A stretch of 13,560 nucleotides of DNA, from the NCBI GenBank assembly GCA_002309675.1, contig DBXX01000033.1, positions 1-13,560 on the forward strand. Direction: 5' to 3'. The position numbers and the translations under genes are program-made. The notes below the pieces were generated by a model. It had not been told where the DNA came from. It saw nothing but the letters and a program-made list of their open reading frames with translations, and searched no databases. Within the stretch, counting starts at the first letter, position 1; each line of letters opens with the position of its first letter. This document shows positions 6,753 through 13,560 of the stretch, piece by piece. The DNA is from Lachnospiraceae bacterium UBA1201 (GTDB taxonomy: Bacteria > Bacillota > Clostridia > Lachnospirales > Lachnospiraceae).

Positions 6753-7004
6753 TTAGCAGGCCAAATATCCTTCCAGCTTCTCAACAGCGGCGGCTTCGTC
6801 GCTGCCATCGGCAATGACCGTGATCACCTTACCCGGTGTCAGTCCCAGCGTCATCATGCCCATGATGCTCTTCGCGTTGATGTGGCGGTCGTCCTGCTCC
6901 ATGTAGATGCTGGACTTGTACTGGCTGGCGATCTGCACCAGCATTGCGACCGGACGCTGTTCCTTGCTTGCCTTGATCTGTACCGTGATATCTTTCTTCA
7001 ACAT
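6753..7004 (-). CDS. HPr-fold protein lacking His15 (Crh-like)
   Basis: An 83-residue member of the HPr family. Aligned without gaps from Met1 to B. subtilis Crh and HPr as I remember them, it keeps Arg17-Pro18 and the whole NAKSIMGMMTLG block (43-54) including Ser46, the residue phosphorylated by HPr kinase. Position 15, the histidine that carries phosphate in the sugar phosphotransferase system, is Glu, in the context SKEQRP. It therefore should not pass phosphate to sugars but can be a regulatory substrate of HprK, whose gene is four genes upstream. Established comparison: B. subtilis Crh has Gln at position 15, acts as a CcpA co-regulator, and its gene also follows whiA (yvcL). Its ATG comes 17 bases after the whiA stop with GGAG ahead of it. 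It may act in carbon catabolite regulation; that role is inferred. Another name could be a HPr-family protein of unknown role. Confidence 0.88.
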   Translation of the reverse strand: MLKKDITVQIKASKEQRPVAMLVQIASQYKSSIYMEQDDRHINAKSIMGMMTLGLTPGKVITVIADGSDEAAAVEKLEGYLAC

Positions 7005-7021
7005 TGACCGTAACTCCTTTT

Positions 7022-7951
7022 CTAGTTCGACGTTTCTCGTAATGCATCTGCGAGTTGTTTGATCTTCCGCAGACGATGATTGACTCCGGACTTACCGACC
7101 GGCGGGTCGAGCATCTCCCCCAACTCTTTCAGAGAAGTCTCCCGATATGTCAGTCTCAGCTGAGCCAACTCCCGTAATCCCTCCGGGAGGTTCTCCAGGC
7201 CTACCTTCTCCTGCAGAAACAGGATATCCTCCGCCTGGGAAGACGATGCGGTAATGGTCTTCTTGATGTTCGCGGTCTCACAGTTCACCTGTCGGTTCAC
7301 GGAGTTTGCGATGTCCTTTCGAATGCGGGCATCTTCAAACGCCATCAGCGCTACGTGCGCTTTCATCATGTTCAACAGGTCGCTGATCCCGTCCCCTTCC
7401 TTAATGTAGACCACATAAGCCAGTCTTCCGGAAGCCTTCTTTCTCTCGACGAAATGCGCCTCGATCCCAAACGCGGCGATCACTTCGACGAGCTGCCTAG
7501 CCTGCCCGCTTGTATTGCACACAAATTCCAGGTGGTAAGCTTTCTGCGGATCGGACAATGATCCCGCCGCGAGAAATGCGCCTCGAATGAATGCCCGCTT
7601 ACAGCATTCACTTCGGATCAGCACCTCATCCGCGATACCCGCATGACCGTTTTGCAGTTTGAATGCCTCCGAGATTCGGACGACATCCTCCGGCCGGTCC
7701 ACGCTTACAAAGCAGTTTTGATTTTCGGCTCCGCTCTCTATACTAAATGCTTTCTTGAATAAAGTAAAGCACTTTTTTGCAACGAAACTGTTTTCGGTCT
7801 CGATTTTTATGATTTTTTTACCGTTCTTGTCCGTACGGACCGCGCCGATCAGTCCGAAGATCGCGGCCAATTCTGCGATCTGGCAGTGCAGTGCATGTGG
7901 GACATGCTCTGCCGCTTCATCCTTCACCATGCGTGAAAAAGACACGCCCAT
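7022..7951 (-). CDS. whiA: DNA-binding protein WhiA
   Basis: WhiA is a conserved Gram-positive DNA-binding protein: a sporulation regulator in Streptomyces, and linked to cell division and chromosome segregation in Bacillus. The 309-residue product has an N-terminal region of LAGLIDADG-homing-endonuclease fold (about 20-210, with FIRGAFLAAGSLSDP at 121-135 matching the motif zone), the family-typical NRQVNCETANIKKT (219-232), and a C-terminal helix-turn-helix (about 250-305, with ETSLKELGEMLDPPVGKSGV). Endonuclease activity is not expected in this family. The start at 7951 is chosen because AAGGAGG lies 8 bases ahead and the protein begins MGVSFSRMVKDE as relatives do; an in-frame ATG at 8038 inside rapZ has no support. 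The start is 13 bases after the rapZ stop. No yvcK-like gene intervenes, unlike the B. subtilis order. Confidence 0.95.
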   Translation of the reverse strand: MGVSFSRMVKDEAAEHVPHALHCQIAELAAIFGLIGAVRTDKNGKKIIKIETENSFVAKKCFTLFKKAFSIESGAENQNCFVSVDRPEDVVRISEAFKLQNGHAGIADEVLIRSECCKRAFIRGAFLAAGSLSDPQKAYHLEFVCNTSGQARQLVEVIAAFGIEAHFVERKKASGRLAYVVYIKEGDGISDLLNMMKAHVALMAFEDARIRKDIANSVNRQVNCETANIKKTITASSSQAEDILFLQEKVGLENLPEGLRELAQLRLTYRETSLKELGEMLDPPVGKSGVNHRLRKIKQLADALRETSN

Positions 7952-7959
7952 GTCGCACA

Positions 7960-7966
7960 CCTCCTT
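7960..7966 (-). promoter_or_regulatory. whiA ribosome binding site overlapping rapZ stop
   Basis: AAGGAGG on the minus strand overlaps the TAA stop of rapZ (7965-7967) and sits 8 bases before the whiA ATG at 7951. It decides the whiA start and suggests translational coupling to rapZ. Confidence 0.85.
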
Positions 7967-8864
7967 ATTCTGCGCTGATCGCCGTGTGCTCCTTTCGTAT
8001 TCCGAAATCCCCGCCCGAAAGCGCGTCATAAAGTGCATTTGCGATCGTTACCGAACGATGTCGTCCGCCCGTGCATCCGATGGCGATGACCAGCTGCGTC
8101 CGTCCCTCTGCCTGATACAGCGGGATCAGAAAGCGGACCATCTCCGTCAGTTTCTTAAAGAACTCCTGCGATACTTCATGTCCCATCACATAGTCCGCCA
8201 CGGGTTTATCCAGGCCGGACAGGGACTTCAGCTCCGGAATATAAAACGGGTTCGGCAGAAAGCGAACATCGAACACCAGATCCGCTTCCTTCGGGATCCC
8301 GTACTTATAGCCGAAGGACAAAATGTTTACATACATACTGTTGTAGGAGCCTGCGTCCACGTAGATGCGGTGCAGCTCCGCGCGCAGGTCACGCGTCAGA
8401 AACGAGCCGGTATCCAGCACACAGGTCGCCTGGGCACGTAAGAAGCCGGTCTTCTCCCGCTCGAGGGCAATGCATTCCGCCAGCGAACGGAAACGGTCTT
8501 CACTCTCTGCTGCGGCACCGTCTTCCGAATATGTCGCCATCGGGTGCGGTCTGCGTGTTTCCTTATATCTGCGCATGAGAACCTCATCGGCCGCATCCAG
8601 AAACAGGATCTCGCAGGGATATTTATCTTTAAACTCCGAAGCCAGAAGTTCTTTCAGCATTTCGAAGGAGCCGGCGTTGCGGACGTCGATTCCGAGAGCC
8701 ACACGGTTTCCCGGAAGGCTCTTCTGTTCGAAAGCGATCTTCGCGAACGGCAGCAAAAGTTCGTTCGGCAGATTATCTACGCAATAATAGCCGAAGTCTT
8801 CCAGAATATTGAGCGCAGAGGATTTTCCGGCCCCTGACATTCCGGTCACGATGACAAAGCGCAT
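7965..8864 (-). CDS. rapZ: RNase adapter protein RapZ / nucleotide-binding protein YvcJ
   Basis: A 299-residue P-loop protein of the RapZ/YvcJ family. In E. coli RapZ binds glucosamine-6-phosphate and guides small RNA decay controlling amino-sugar synthesis; the B. subtilis homologue YvcJ hydrolyses nucleotides and its role is less clear, so the molecular role here is inferred. Seen: Walker A GMSGAGKS (8-15), FGYYCVDNLP (24-33), a probable Walker B ALGIDVR (56-62), the family ETRRPHP (102-108), and the C-terminal domain with FDVRFLPNPF (198-207) and GCTGGRHRSV (263-272). The C-terminal tail carries Arg290-Lys291. The ATG follows an AGAGGA site overlapping the murB stop; the intergenic gap is 12 bases. 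Lying directly after murB it joins cell-wall precursor genes, consistent with an amino-sugar link. Confidence 0.95.
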   Translation of the reverse strand: MRFVIVTGMSGAGKSSALNILEDFGYYCVDNLPNELLLPFAKIAFEQKSLPGNRVALGIDVRNAGSFEMLKELLASEFKDKYPCEILFLDAADEVLMRRYKETRRPHPMATYSEDGAAAESEDRFRSLAECIALEREKTGFLRAQATCVLDTGSFLTRDLRAELHRIYVDAGSYNSMYVNILSFGYKYGIPKEADLVFDVRFLPNPFYIPELKSLSGLDKPVADYVMGHEVSQEFFKKLTEMVRFLIPLYQAEGRTQLVIAIGCTGGRHRSVTIANALYDALSGGDFGIRKEHTAISAE

Positions 8865-8876
8865 ATCGTTTTCCTC

Positions 8877-9818
8877 TTATTGATCAAACGAACCCAAAAA
8901 ACAGATCTCCGGTTCCAGTTCAAAACCGGTCTTCTCTTTCACGATCTTCTGTACAGCCTTGCACAAACGGTAAATGTCGTCCGCGGACGCATGACCGCGG
9001 TTCACGATAAAACCGCAGTGCTTCGACGAAACGGCGGCATCTCCGATGGAAAATCCGGCCAGGCCGGCCTCCATGATGAGTTTGCCGGCATACGCGCCCG
9101 TCGGGCGTTTGAATGTGCTGCCAGCGCTGGGATACTCCAGCGGCTGCTTTTTCTTACGCGACTGTATGTATTCCTCCGCCTGATGCTTCTCGGCTTCCAG
9201 AGCCGCCGCATCGGCTGAATGCTCCAATGTAAACGTCGCTTCCAACACGATCCAGTGCGTATCCATCAGGATGCTCCGACGGTAAGCAAACTGCATATCT
9301 TCCTTCGTGATGGTCGCAACGGTATGACTCTCCGGTTGATAGACACGGACCGAAGAAAGCACGGACGCGATGTCTTTTTCGTAGGCACCGCAGTTCATGT
9401 AGATCGCTCCGCCGACGCTGCCGGGGATACCAGCGGCAAATGAAAGGCCGACGTATCCGTTCTCCAGTGCTCCGTTCAGTAGCCGCTTTAAGGACGCACC
9501 ACCCCCGGCCTTTACCGTCTGTCCGGAAAAGACCACATCGGAAAAATGTTTTTTCAAACGAATGATAACGCCTTTATAGCCGTGATCGCTGACTAAGAGG
9601 TTGCTGCCATATCCCAGAACGAAATACGGAACCTCCTCTTTTTTACACAGATCGATCACGCGGATCAGCGTCTGTTCATCCTTCGGGCTCACAAACCAAC
9701 GTGCAGGACCGCCGACGGCAAATGTCGTGCACGTGCTGAGCAAAACGCGCTCCTCCAAGTCCTCGGCACCGACGATCTGTGCCAGACCTGAAGTAAACTC
9801 TATGTCTGAAACCTTCAT
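8877..9818 (-). CDS. murB: UDP-N-acetylmuramate dehydrogenase (UDP-N-acetylenolpyruvoylglucosamine reductase)
   Basis: The FAD-dependent enzyme reduces UDP-N-acetylglucosamine enolpyruvate to UDP-N-acetylmuramate with NADPH, the second committed step of peptidoglycan synthesis, in the cytoplasm. The 313-residue length is usual for Gram-positive MurB. The FAD-binding domain shows TTFAVGGPA (31-39), LGYGSNLLVSD (68-78) and FAAGIPGSVGGAIYMNCGAY (127-146). Further on are FAYRRSI (177-183) with the Tyr-Arg pair expected in the active site, SAGSTFKRP (231-239) with the probable proton-donor Ser234, and LEPEICFLG (301-309) with the conserved Glu. The shorter C-terminal domain without the E. coli-type insertion fits type II MurB. 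Its ATG follows the hprK TAA with no base between (TAAATG), and only a weak GGGAAGAAG-like site precedes it, so translational coupling to hprK is likely. Confidence 0.97.
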   Translation of the reverse strand: MKVSDIEFTSGLAQIVGAEDLEERVLLSTCTTFAVGGPARWFVSPKDEQTLIRVIDLCKKEEVPYFVLGYGSNLLVSDHGYKGVIIRLKKHFSDVVFSGQTVKAGGGASLKRLLNGALENGYVGLSFAAGIPGSVGGAIYMNCGAYEKDIASVLSSVRVYQPESHTVATITKEDMQFAYRRSILMDTHWIVLEATFTLEHSADAAALEAEKHQAEEYIQSRKKKQPLEYPSAGSTFKRPTGAYAGKLIMEAGLAGFSIGDAAVSSKHCGFIVNRGHASADDIYRLCKAVQKIVKEKTGFELEPEICFLGSFDQ

Positions 9819-10751
9819 TTACTCTTCTTCCCTGGGCTGAAAATTTTTGGAAACGCGGTTGTAGAACTCTTCCACCGCATTGTAACCCATTTTCTTCTGG
9901 CGGTAATTTACCGCTGCCGACTCGACGATGATCGCGAGGTTACGGCCGGGACGGATGGGGATATTATGGCATACGATCTTATTGCCCAGATACTCAGTGT
10001 AGTGCTCTTCGAGACCCAGACGGTCGTATTCCTTCTCTTTATCCCACTCCTCGAGGTTGATGACCATATCGATGGACTGGGTATTCTTTACGCTTTCAAC
10101 ACCGAACAGCGTCTTGACATCGATGATTCCGATACCGCGCAGTTCGATAAAATGGCGGAGCACCTCCGGCGCAGCGCCGACCAGTGTTTCATCGGAGACT
10201 TTGCGGATCTCGACGGAGTCGTCTGCCACGAGACGGTGGCCGCGCTTAATCAGTTCCAGGGCGGCCTCACTCTTACCGATGCCACTCTCACCTGTGATCA
10301 GCACACCTTCGCCGTAAACATCGACCAGAACGCCGTGGATCGTGATCATGGGAGCCAGCTCTACCTTCAGCCAGCGGATGACCTCCGCCATCAGCTCCGA
10401 AGTCGTCTGGGTAGATACCAAAAGCGGAACGCCGTGACGCATCGCGGAATCGATATCCTCGGGCGTCGGCTGGAAATTACGCGAAAAGACCAGGCAGGGC
10501 ACCTTACTCGAAAGCAGGCGGTCCATGGTCTGGTCACGCAAAGTCGCGGGCAATGACTTCAGATACGCGAATTCCACGTTTCCGATGATCTGCACGCGTT
10601 CATTATCAAAATGATCATAAAAGCCCGTAAGCTGAAGCGCCGGGCGGTTAACGTCGACATCGTTGATCCGGATGGTCTCCGTATCGATCGCCGGCGTCAT
10701 ATTTTTCAGAGACATTTTCTCAATCAGTTTCGTAAGGGCAATGCCTTTCAT
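9819..10751 (-). CDS. hprK: HPr kinase/phosphorylase
   Basis: A bifunctional enzyme that phosphorylates and dephosphorylates Ser46 of HPr and Crh, signalling carbon status to CcpA in Gram-positives; cytoplasmic hexamer. The 310-residue product has the N-terminal HprK domain (about 1-130) and the catalytic domain with HGVLVDVYG (139-147), Walker A GESGIGKS (154-161), VADDSVEI (175-182), the family signature LRGIGIIDV (204-212) and IPIRPGRN (264-271). The start at 10751 is chosen because AGGAG lies 9 bases ahead and the N-terminus MKGIALTKLIEKM resembles relatives. A further in-frame ATG at 10802 would precede the expected transcription start and has no ribosome binding site. The gene begins a tight unit with murB, rapZ, whiA and the Crh-like gene, its likely substrate. 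Confidence 0.97.
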   Translation of the reverse strand: MKGIALTKLIEKMSLKNMTPAIDTETIRINDVDVNRPALQLTGFYDHFDNERVQIIGNVEFAYLKSLPATLRDQTMDRLLSSKVPCLVFSRNFQPTPEDIDSAMRHGVPLLVSTQTTSELMAEVIRWLKVELAPMITIHGVLVDVYGEGVLITGESGIGKSEAALELIKRGHRLVADDSVEIRKVSDETLVGAAPEVLRHFIELRGIGIIDVKTLFGVESVKNTQSIDMVINLEEWDKEKEYDRLGLEEHYTEYLGNKIVCHNIPIRPGRNLAIIVESAAVNYRQKKMGYNAVEEFYNRVSKNFQPREEE

Positions 10752-10760
10752 AGCCAATCT

Positions 10761-10765
10761 CTCCT
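10761..10765 (-). promoter_or_regulatory. Ribosome binding site fixing the hprK start
   Basis: AGGAG on the minus strand, 9 bases before the ATG at 10751. It favours the 310-residue form over a 327-residue extension from 10802. Confidence 0.8.
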
Positions 10766-10802
10766 GACACAGATATTGCAGATGAAATACCTCTGCACTC
10801 AT

Positions 10803-10831
10803 ATTTTACAAAACGAATCGGTTTCTGTAAA
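10803..10831 (-). promoter_or_regulatory. Sigma-A-type promoter for hprK-murB-rapZ-whiA-crh-like unit
   Basis: On the minus strand a -35 box TTTACA (10826-10831) and a -10 box TAAAAT (10803-10808) are separated by exactly 17 bases. It starts 14 bases after the uvrC stop, giving an expected transcription start near 10796 and a leader of about 45 bases before hprK. It lets hprK and its followers be expressed independently of ftsH and uvrC, though no terminator after uvrC is seen. Confidence 0.68.
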
Positions 10832-10845
10832 GAGGGAAAAAACTG

Positions 10846-12705
10846 CTATGCCTCCGTATGAAAAAATGCATATACGGCCTGTGCGCTCTTCCGATCCATG
10901 CCGGGAACGGCGCAAAGCGTCTCCACGTCAGCGTTTCGGATGTCATCCAGGCAGTCAAAATTCGTCATCAGTGCCAGTCTGCGTTTCGGTCCGATACCCG
11001 GGATGTCATCCAGGATCGAATGCGTCTGTGCCTTCTGGCGCAGGCTGCGATGGTACTCGATCGCAAAGCGGTGGGTCTCGTCCTGGATCCTCGTGATCAG
11101 CTGGAACACCGGTCCGTGCAGGTCAATGTCCACCAGCTCATCATGGAAATACAGGCCGCGCGTCCGGTGGCGGTCATCCTTTACCATGCCGCAAACGGGA
11201 ATCTTTCCGGACAGGCCTAGGCTCTCCAAAACCTTCTCCGCGATGTGGACCTGGCCTTTGCCGCCGTCCATCAAAAGCAGATCGGGCAGGCGCTCAAAGC
11301 CTTTGCGCTCGCTCTCCGTAGCCCTTGCCCGTTCAAAACGCCGCGTCAGCACTTCCTCCATGGAGGCGTAGTCATTCATGCCCTGCACCCATTTGATGCG
11401 GAACTTCCGGTAGTCCGATTTCTTCGGACGCCCGTCCTCAAAAACGACCATGGATGCCACACTGTTGAAGCCTCCGGTGTTTGATATATCAAACGATTCC
11501 ACGCGGGACAGGCCATCCATGCCCAGCAGTTCGCACAGTTTTTGCATGGCGCCCTGTGTGCGCTCCTCTTCTTTTTTCAGTTTCTCGCCGTCCTTCGTCA
11601 GGAAGATCCGCGCATTTTCCGAAGCCAGCCGTACCAGGCGCAGCTTCTCTCCGCGCTCCGGGACCGCCAGTTCGACCTTTCCGCCCCGACGCGCCGAAAG
11701 CGCATCCGTCAGGATCTGCGTCTCAGCGACTGCGGAAGGCAGCAGGATCCGTGCAGGCACGTACGGGGTTCCGGCATAATACTGGTTTAAGAAGCCTTCG
11801 AGGATATCCGCAGGTTCGTCTCCCTCTGCCGCCTGCATATGGAAATGCTCGCGGCCGATGACCTTTCCTTCGCGGAAAAACATGACGCAGACCACGGCGT
11901 CCGTTTCCTCGACATGCAGACCGACCACATCCATGTCGTCGTAGTTGCGGTCCGACAGCTTCTGGCGGGTCGCAACAAAGCGCACGCTGCCGATCAGGTC
12001 CCGATACTGCATGGCTTCCTCGTAGTCCATCCGTTCGGCCGCTTCCTGCATCTTCTGCTCCAGTATCTTCGTGATGATGCTGTCATTTCCGTTCAGCAAC
12101 GCCACGGCCGCCTGAATCTTCTTTTGGTACTCTTCGCAACTGATATATCCCTGACACGGCGCATCGCACAGCTTCATCTGGTAATTCAGGCAGGGACGTC
12201 CGACCGGAATGGTATCGGCCGTGATCGTCTTATGACAGGTACGCAGCTTCAGTGTTTTCTGCAGCAGGTCCAGCGTTTCTTTCACTGCCGTTCCGCTCGT
12301 GTACGGCCCAAAATACTTATTCTTGTCTTTCTTCATCTGGTGCGCATACAGCACCCGCGGGTATTCTTCATTTACCGTCACGTAAAGATAAGGATAGCCC
12401 TTGCTGTCCTTCAGGAGCGTGTTGTATTTGGGCTGGTATTCCTTTATGAGATTGCTCTCCAGGACCAGCGCCTCCGCCTCCGAGTCCGTCACGATGTACT
12501 CGAAGCGGCGGATGTGATCCACCATCTGCAGGATCTTCGTCGTCTTTCCGCGCCCGCTCTGGAAATACTGGCGCACGCGGTTTTTCAGCACGATCGCCTT
12601 CCCGACGTAGATCACCTCATCCAGATCCCCGTGCATCAGATAGACGCCGGGAAGATCCGGTAATTTTTTCAGTTCCTCTTCAAAGTTAAATTCCAGTTCT
12701 TCCAT
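10846..12705 (-). CDS. uvrC: UvrABC excinuclease subunit C
   Basis: UvrC makes both incisions flanking a DNA lesion after UvrA/UvrB damage recognition in nucleotide excision repair. The 619-residue product has the full architecture. The GIY-YIG domain for the 3' incision has PGVYLM (19-24) and VIYVGKA (31-37). A four-cysteine cluster (Cys157, 172, 180, 184) matches the one reported to bind iron-sulfur in E. coli UvrC. The UvrB-binding UVR segment is at about 205-240. The RNase H-like domain for the 5' incision has ESFDISN (403-409, Asp406), LLLMDGGKGQ (476-485, Asp480) and ETHRFA (543-548, His545). The tandem helix-hairpin-helix includes DIPGIGPKRR (567-576) and VPGMDRKSAQ (600-609). The start at 12705 follows CCGGAG by 7 bases; an upstream in-frame ATG at 12759 lies inside the hairpin after ftsH and is disfavoured. 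Confidence 0.97.
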   Translation of the reverse strand: MEELEFNFEEELKKLPDLPGVYLMHGDLDEVIYVGKAIVLKNRVRQYFQSGRGKTTKILQMVDHIRRFEYIVTDSEAEALVLESNLIKEYQPKYNTLLKDSKGYPYLYVTVNEEYPRVLYAHQMKKDKNKYFGPYTSGTAVKETLDLLQKTLKLRTCHKTITADTIPVGRPCLNYQMKLCDAPCQGYISCEEYQKKIQAAVALLNGNDSIITKILEQKMQEAAERMDYEEAMQYRDLIGSVRFVATRQKLSDRNYDDMDVVGLHVEETDAVVCVMFFREGKVIGREHFHMQAAEGDEPADILEGFLNQYYAGTPYVPARILLPSAVAETQILTDALSARRGGKVELAVPERGEKLRLVRLASENARIFLTKDGEKLKKEEERTQGAMQKLCELLGMDGLSRVESFDISNTGGFNSVASMVVFEDGRPKKSDYRKFRIKWVQGMNDYASMEEVLTRRFERARATESERKGFERLPDLLLMDGGKGQVHIAEKVLESLGLSGKIPVCGMVKDDRHRTRGLYFHDELVDIDLHGPVFQLITRIQDETHRFAIEYHRSLRQKAQTHSILDDIPGIGPKRRLALMTNFDCLDDIRNADVETLCAVPGMDRKSAQAVYAFFHTEA

Positions 12706-12712
12706 ACGTCTA

Positions 12713-12718
12713 CTCCGG
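12713..12718 (-). promoter_or_regulatory. Ribosome binding site fixing the uvrC start
   Basis: CCGGAG on the minus strand, 7 bases before the ATG at 12705. It supports the shorter uvrC start, whose N-terminus runs quickly into the GIY-YIG domain. Confidence 0.75.
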
Positions 12719-12732
12719 TTTATAATTTGCCG

Positions 12733-12766
12733 AAAGCGGACGACACCTTCCGGCGCCATCCGCTTT
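12733..12766. other. 15-bp hairpin with GNRA loop between ftsH and uvrC
   Basis: In the minus-strand RNA the arms at 12766-12752 and 12747-12733 pair over 15 positions without a gap (12 Watson-Crick pairs, 3 G-U), capped by the tetraloop GGAA, a GNRA type. It begins 5 bases after the ftsH stop codon. No U-tract follows on the minus strand (CGGCAAATTAT), so it is not a standard intrinsic terminator. A 3'-end stabilising stem, a processing site or a partial terminator are possible. On the plus strand it is followed by TGTTGCTATT, but no plus gene precedes it. Confidence 0.6.
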
Positions 12767-12771
12767 TGTTG

Positions 12772-13560
12772 CTATTCCACATCGAACTTCGCCGATGTCT
12801 TATTCAGTATCTCTTTCTTCTCTTCTTCGGAGAACAGGGAAGGAACTTCCGCCTCGCCTCCGCGCTGGATGCGACGCAGGATATCCATGAATTCCTTACC
12901 GGTAATGGTCTCCTTTTCGATCAGGAAGTGGGCGATGCGGTCCAGGGCAATGCGGTTCGCCAAAAGCAGCGCTTTCGCTTCATCGTAAGCCTTCTTCAGC
13001 ATATCCTTCACTTCTTCGTCGACCAGGGCCGCCGTTTGATCCGAGCAGTTCATGTGGGTCGCACCGGTCAGGTACTGGCTCTCCACGGTCTCAAGCGCCA
13101 TCAGTCCGAAGCGCTCACTCATACCGTACATGGTAACCATGGCACGCGCCAGGTTCGTCGCCTTCTCGATATCATTGGCCGCGCCCGTCGTTACCTTACC
13201 GAAGACGATCTCTTCGGCCGCACGTCCGGCGAGCATACCCACCAGCATAGCCCACAGTTCCGGCTTCGTGTTCAGGAAATGCTCCTCCTCCGGCGTCTGC
13301 ATAACATAGCCGAGGGCCCCCATGGTACGAGGCACGATCGTGATCTTCTGCACAGGCTCTGCATCCTTCTGCAGGGCATTTACCAGCGCGTGGCCTACTT
13401 CGTGGTAGGAAACGATGCGCCGCTCTTCCGCGTTCATCACGCGGTCTTTTTTCTCCTTACCGACCAGAACGACTTCCACCGCCTCAAACAGATCCTTCTG
13501 CGATACGGCGTTACGACCTTTTTTAACCGCGTTGATCGCCGCTTCGTTGATCATGTTCGC
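12772..13560 (-). CDS. ftsH: ATP-dependent zinc metalloprotease FtsH (N-terminus cut by window edge)
   Basis: The C-terminal 262 residues of the membrane-anchored AAA+ protease that degrades misfolded membrane proteins and regulatory proteins. The membrane segments and the Walker motifs of the ATPase domain lie beyond the right edge. The visible part begins at ANMINEAAINA, the end of the AAA+ domain, and contains the peptidase domain: the zinc motif HEVGH at visible residues 53-57, VPRTMGALGYVMQ, AGRAAEEIVFG, and TTGAANDIEKAT with the third zinc ligand Asp at about residue 130, followed by MYGMSERFG. The frame is open to the edge with no frameshift, ending in a TAG at 12772-12774. uvrC follows after 66 bases containing a hairpin. 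Confidence 0.97.
   Translation of the reverse strand, partial: ANMINEAAINAVKKGRNAVSQKDLFEAVEVVLVGKEKKDRVMNAEERRIVSYHEVGHALVNALQKDAEPVQKITIVPRTMGALGYVMQTPEEEHFLNTKPELWAMLVGMLAGRAAEEIVFGKVTTGAANDIEKATNLARAMVTMYGMSERFGLMALETVESQYLTGATHMNCSDQTAALVDEEVKDMLKKAYDEAKALLLANRIALDRIAHFLIEKETITGKEFMDILRRIQRGGEAEVPSLFSEEEKKEILNKTSAKFDVE

Noticed and set aside
11839..12663. 274-codon open frame on the plus strand, antisense to uvrC
   Set aside because: Same shadow effect: it is contained in uvrC, and its translation is compositionally odd with no recognisable motif.
1..13560. CRISPR array, tRNA, rRNA, insertion sequence or defence system
   Set aside because: No regularly spaced repeats, cloverleaf-like segments, transposase motifs or terminal inverted repeats were found; nearly all sequence is accounted for by recognised genes.

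Overview
The window reads as a stretch of chromosome from a moderately GC-rich Bacillota (Firmicutes), most likely class Clostridia and plausibly Lachnospiraceae. The evidence is the gene content and order (ftsH, uvrC, hprK, murB, rapZ, whiA, an HPr/Crh-like gene, dnaE, pfkA), the strong AGGAGG-type ribosome binding sites, sigma-A-like promoters with 17-bp spacers, and HPr kinase together with an HPr-fold target. The family and genus assignment is inference; no rRNA gene is present to confirm it.

Layout from right to left, following transcription on the minus strand. The right edge cuts ftsH, leaving its C-terminal peptidase part (12772-13560). A 15-bp GNRA-capped hairpin separates it from uvrC (10846-12705). 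A consensus-like promoter directly after uvrC (10803-10831) appears to start a tightly packed run: hprK (9819-10751), murB (8877-9818), rapZ (7965-8864), whiA (7022-7951) and a Crh-like HPr protein (6753-7004). The first four gaps are 0 to 17 bases. A 108-base gap with another hairpin follows, then dnaE (3141-6644) and pfkA (2084-3058). A bidirectional terminator at 2046-2076 closes the run.

The left 2 kb is a different neighbourhood. A small AT-rich gene of unknown function on the plus strand (1700-2020) has its own very good promoter and converges on pfkA. Divergent from it, on the minus strand, a predicted lipoprotein with a cyclophilin-like domain (826-1428) and an alpha/beta hydrolase running off the left edge (1-737) probably form an operon. 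Its promoter (1497-1525) is followed by a perfect 12-bp palindrome that looks like a repressor operator.

The main run combines carbon-flux control (HprK, a Crh-like substrate that has lost His15 but keeps Ser46, PfkA), cell-wall precursor synthesis (MurB), RNA or nucleotide signalling (RapZ), division-linked regulation (WhiA), and DNA repair and replication (UvrC, DnaE). It corresponds to the known Firmicutes yvcJ-yvcK-yvcL-crh region, but no yvcK lies between rapZ and whiA. I see no mobile element, CRISPR array, tRNA or rRNA. The window is mostly conserved housekeeping; the items worth a second look are modest: the His15-less HPr, the palindromic operator, the orphan AT-rich gene, two non-terminator hairpins and an altered PfkA active-site motif.
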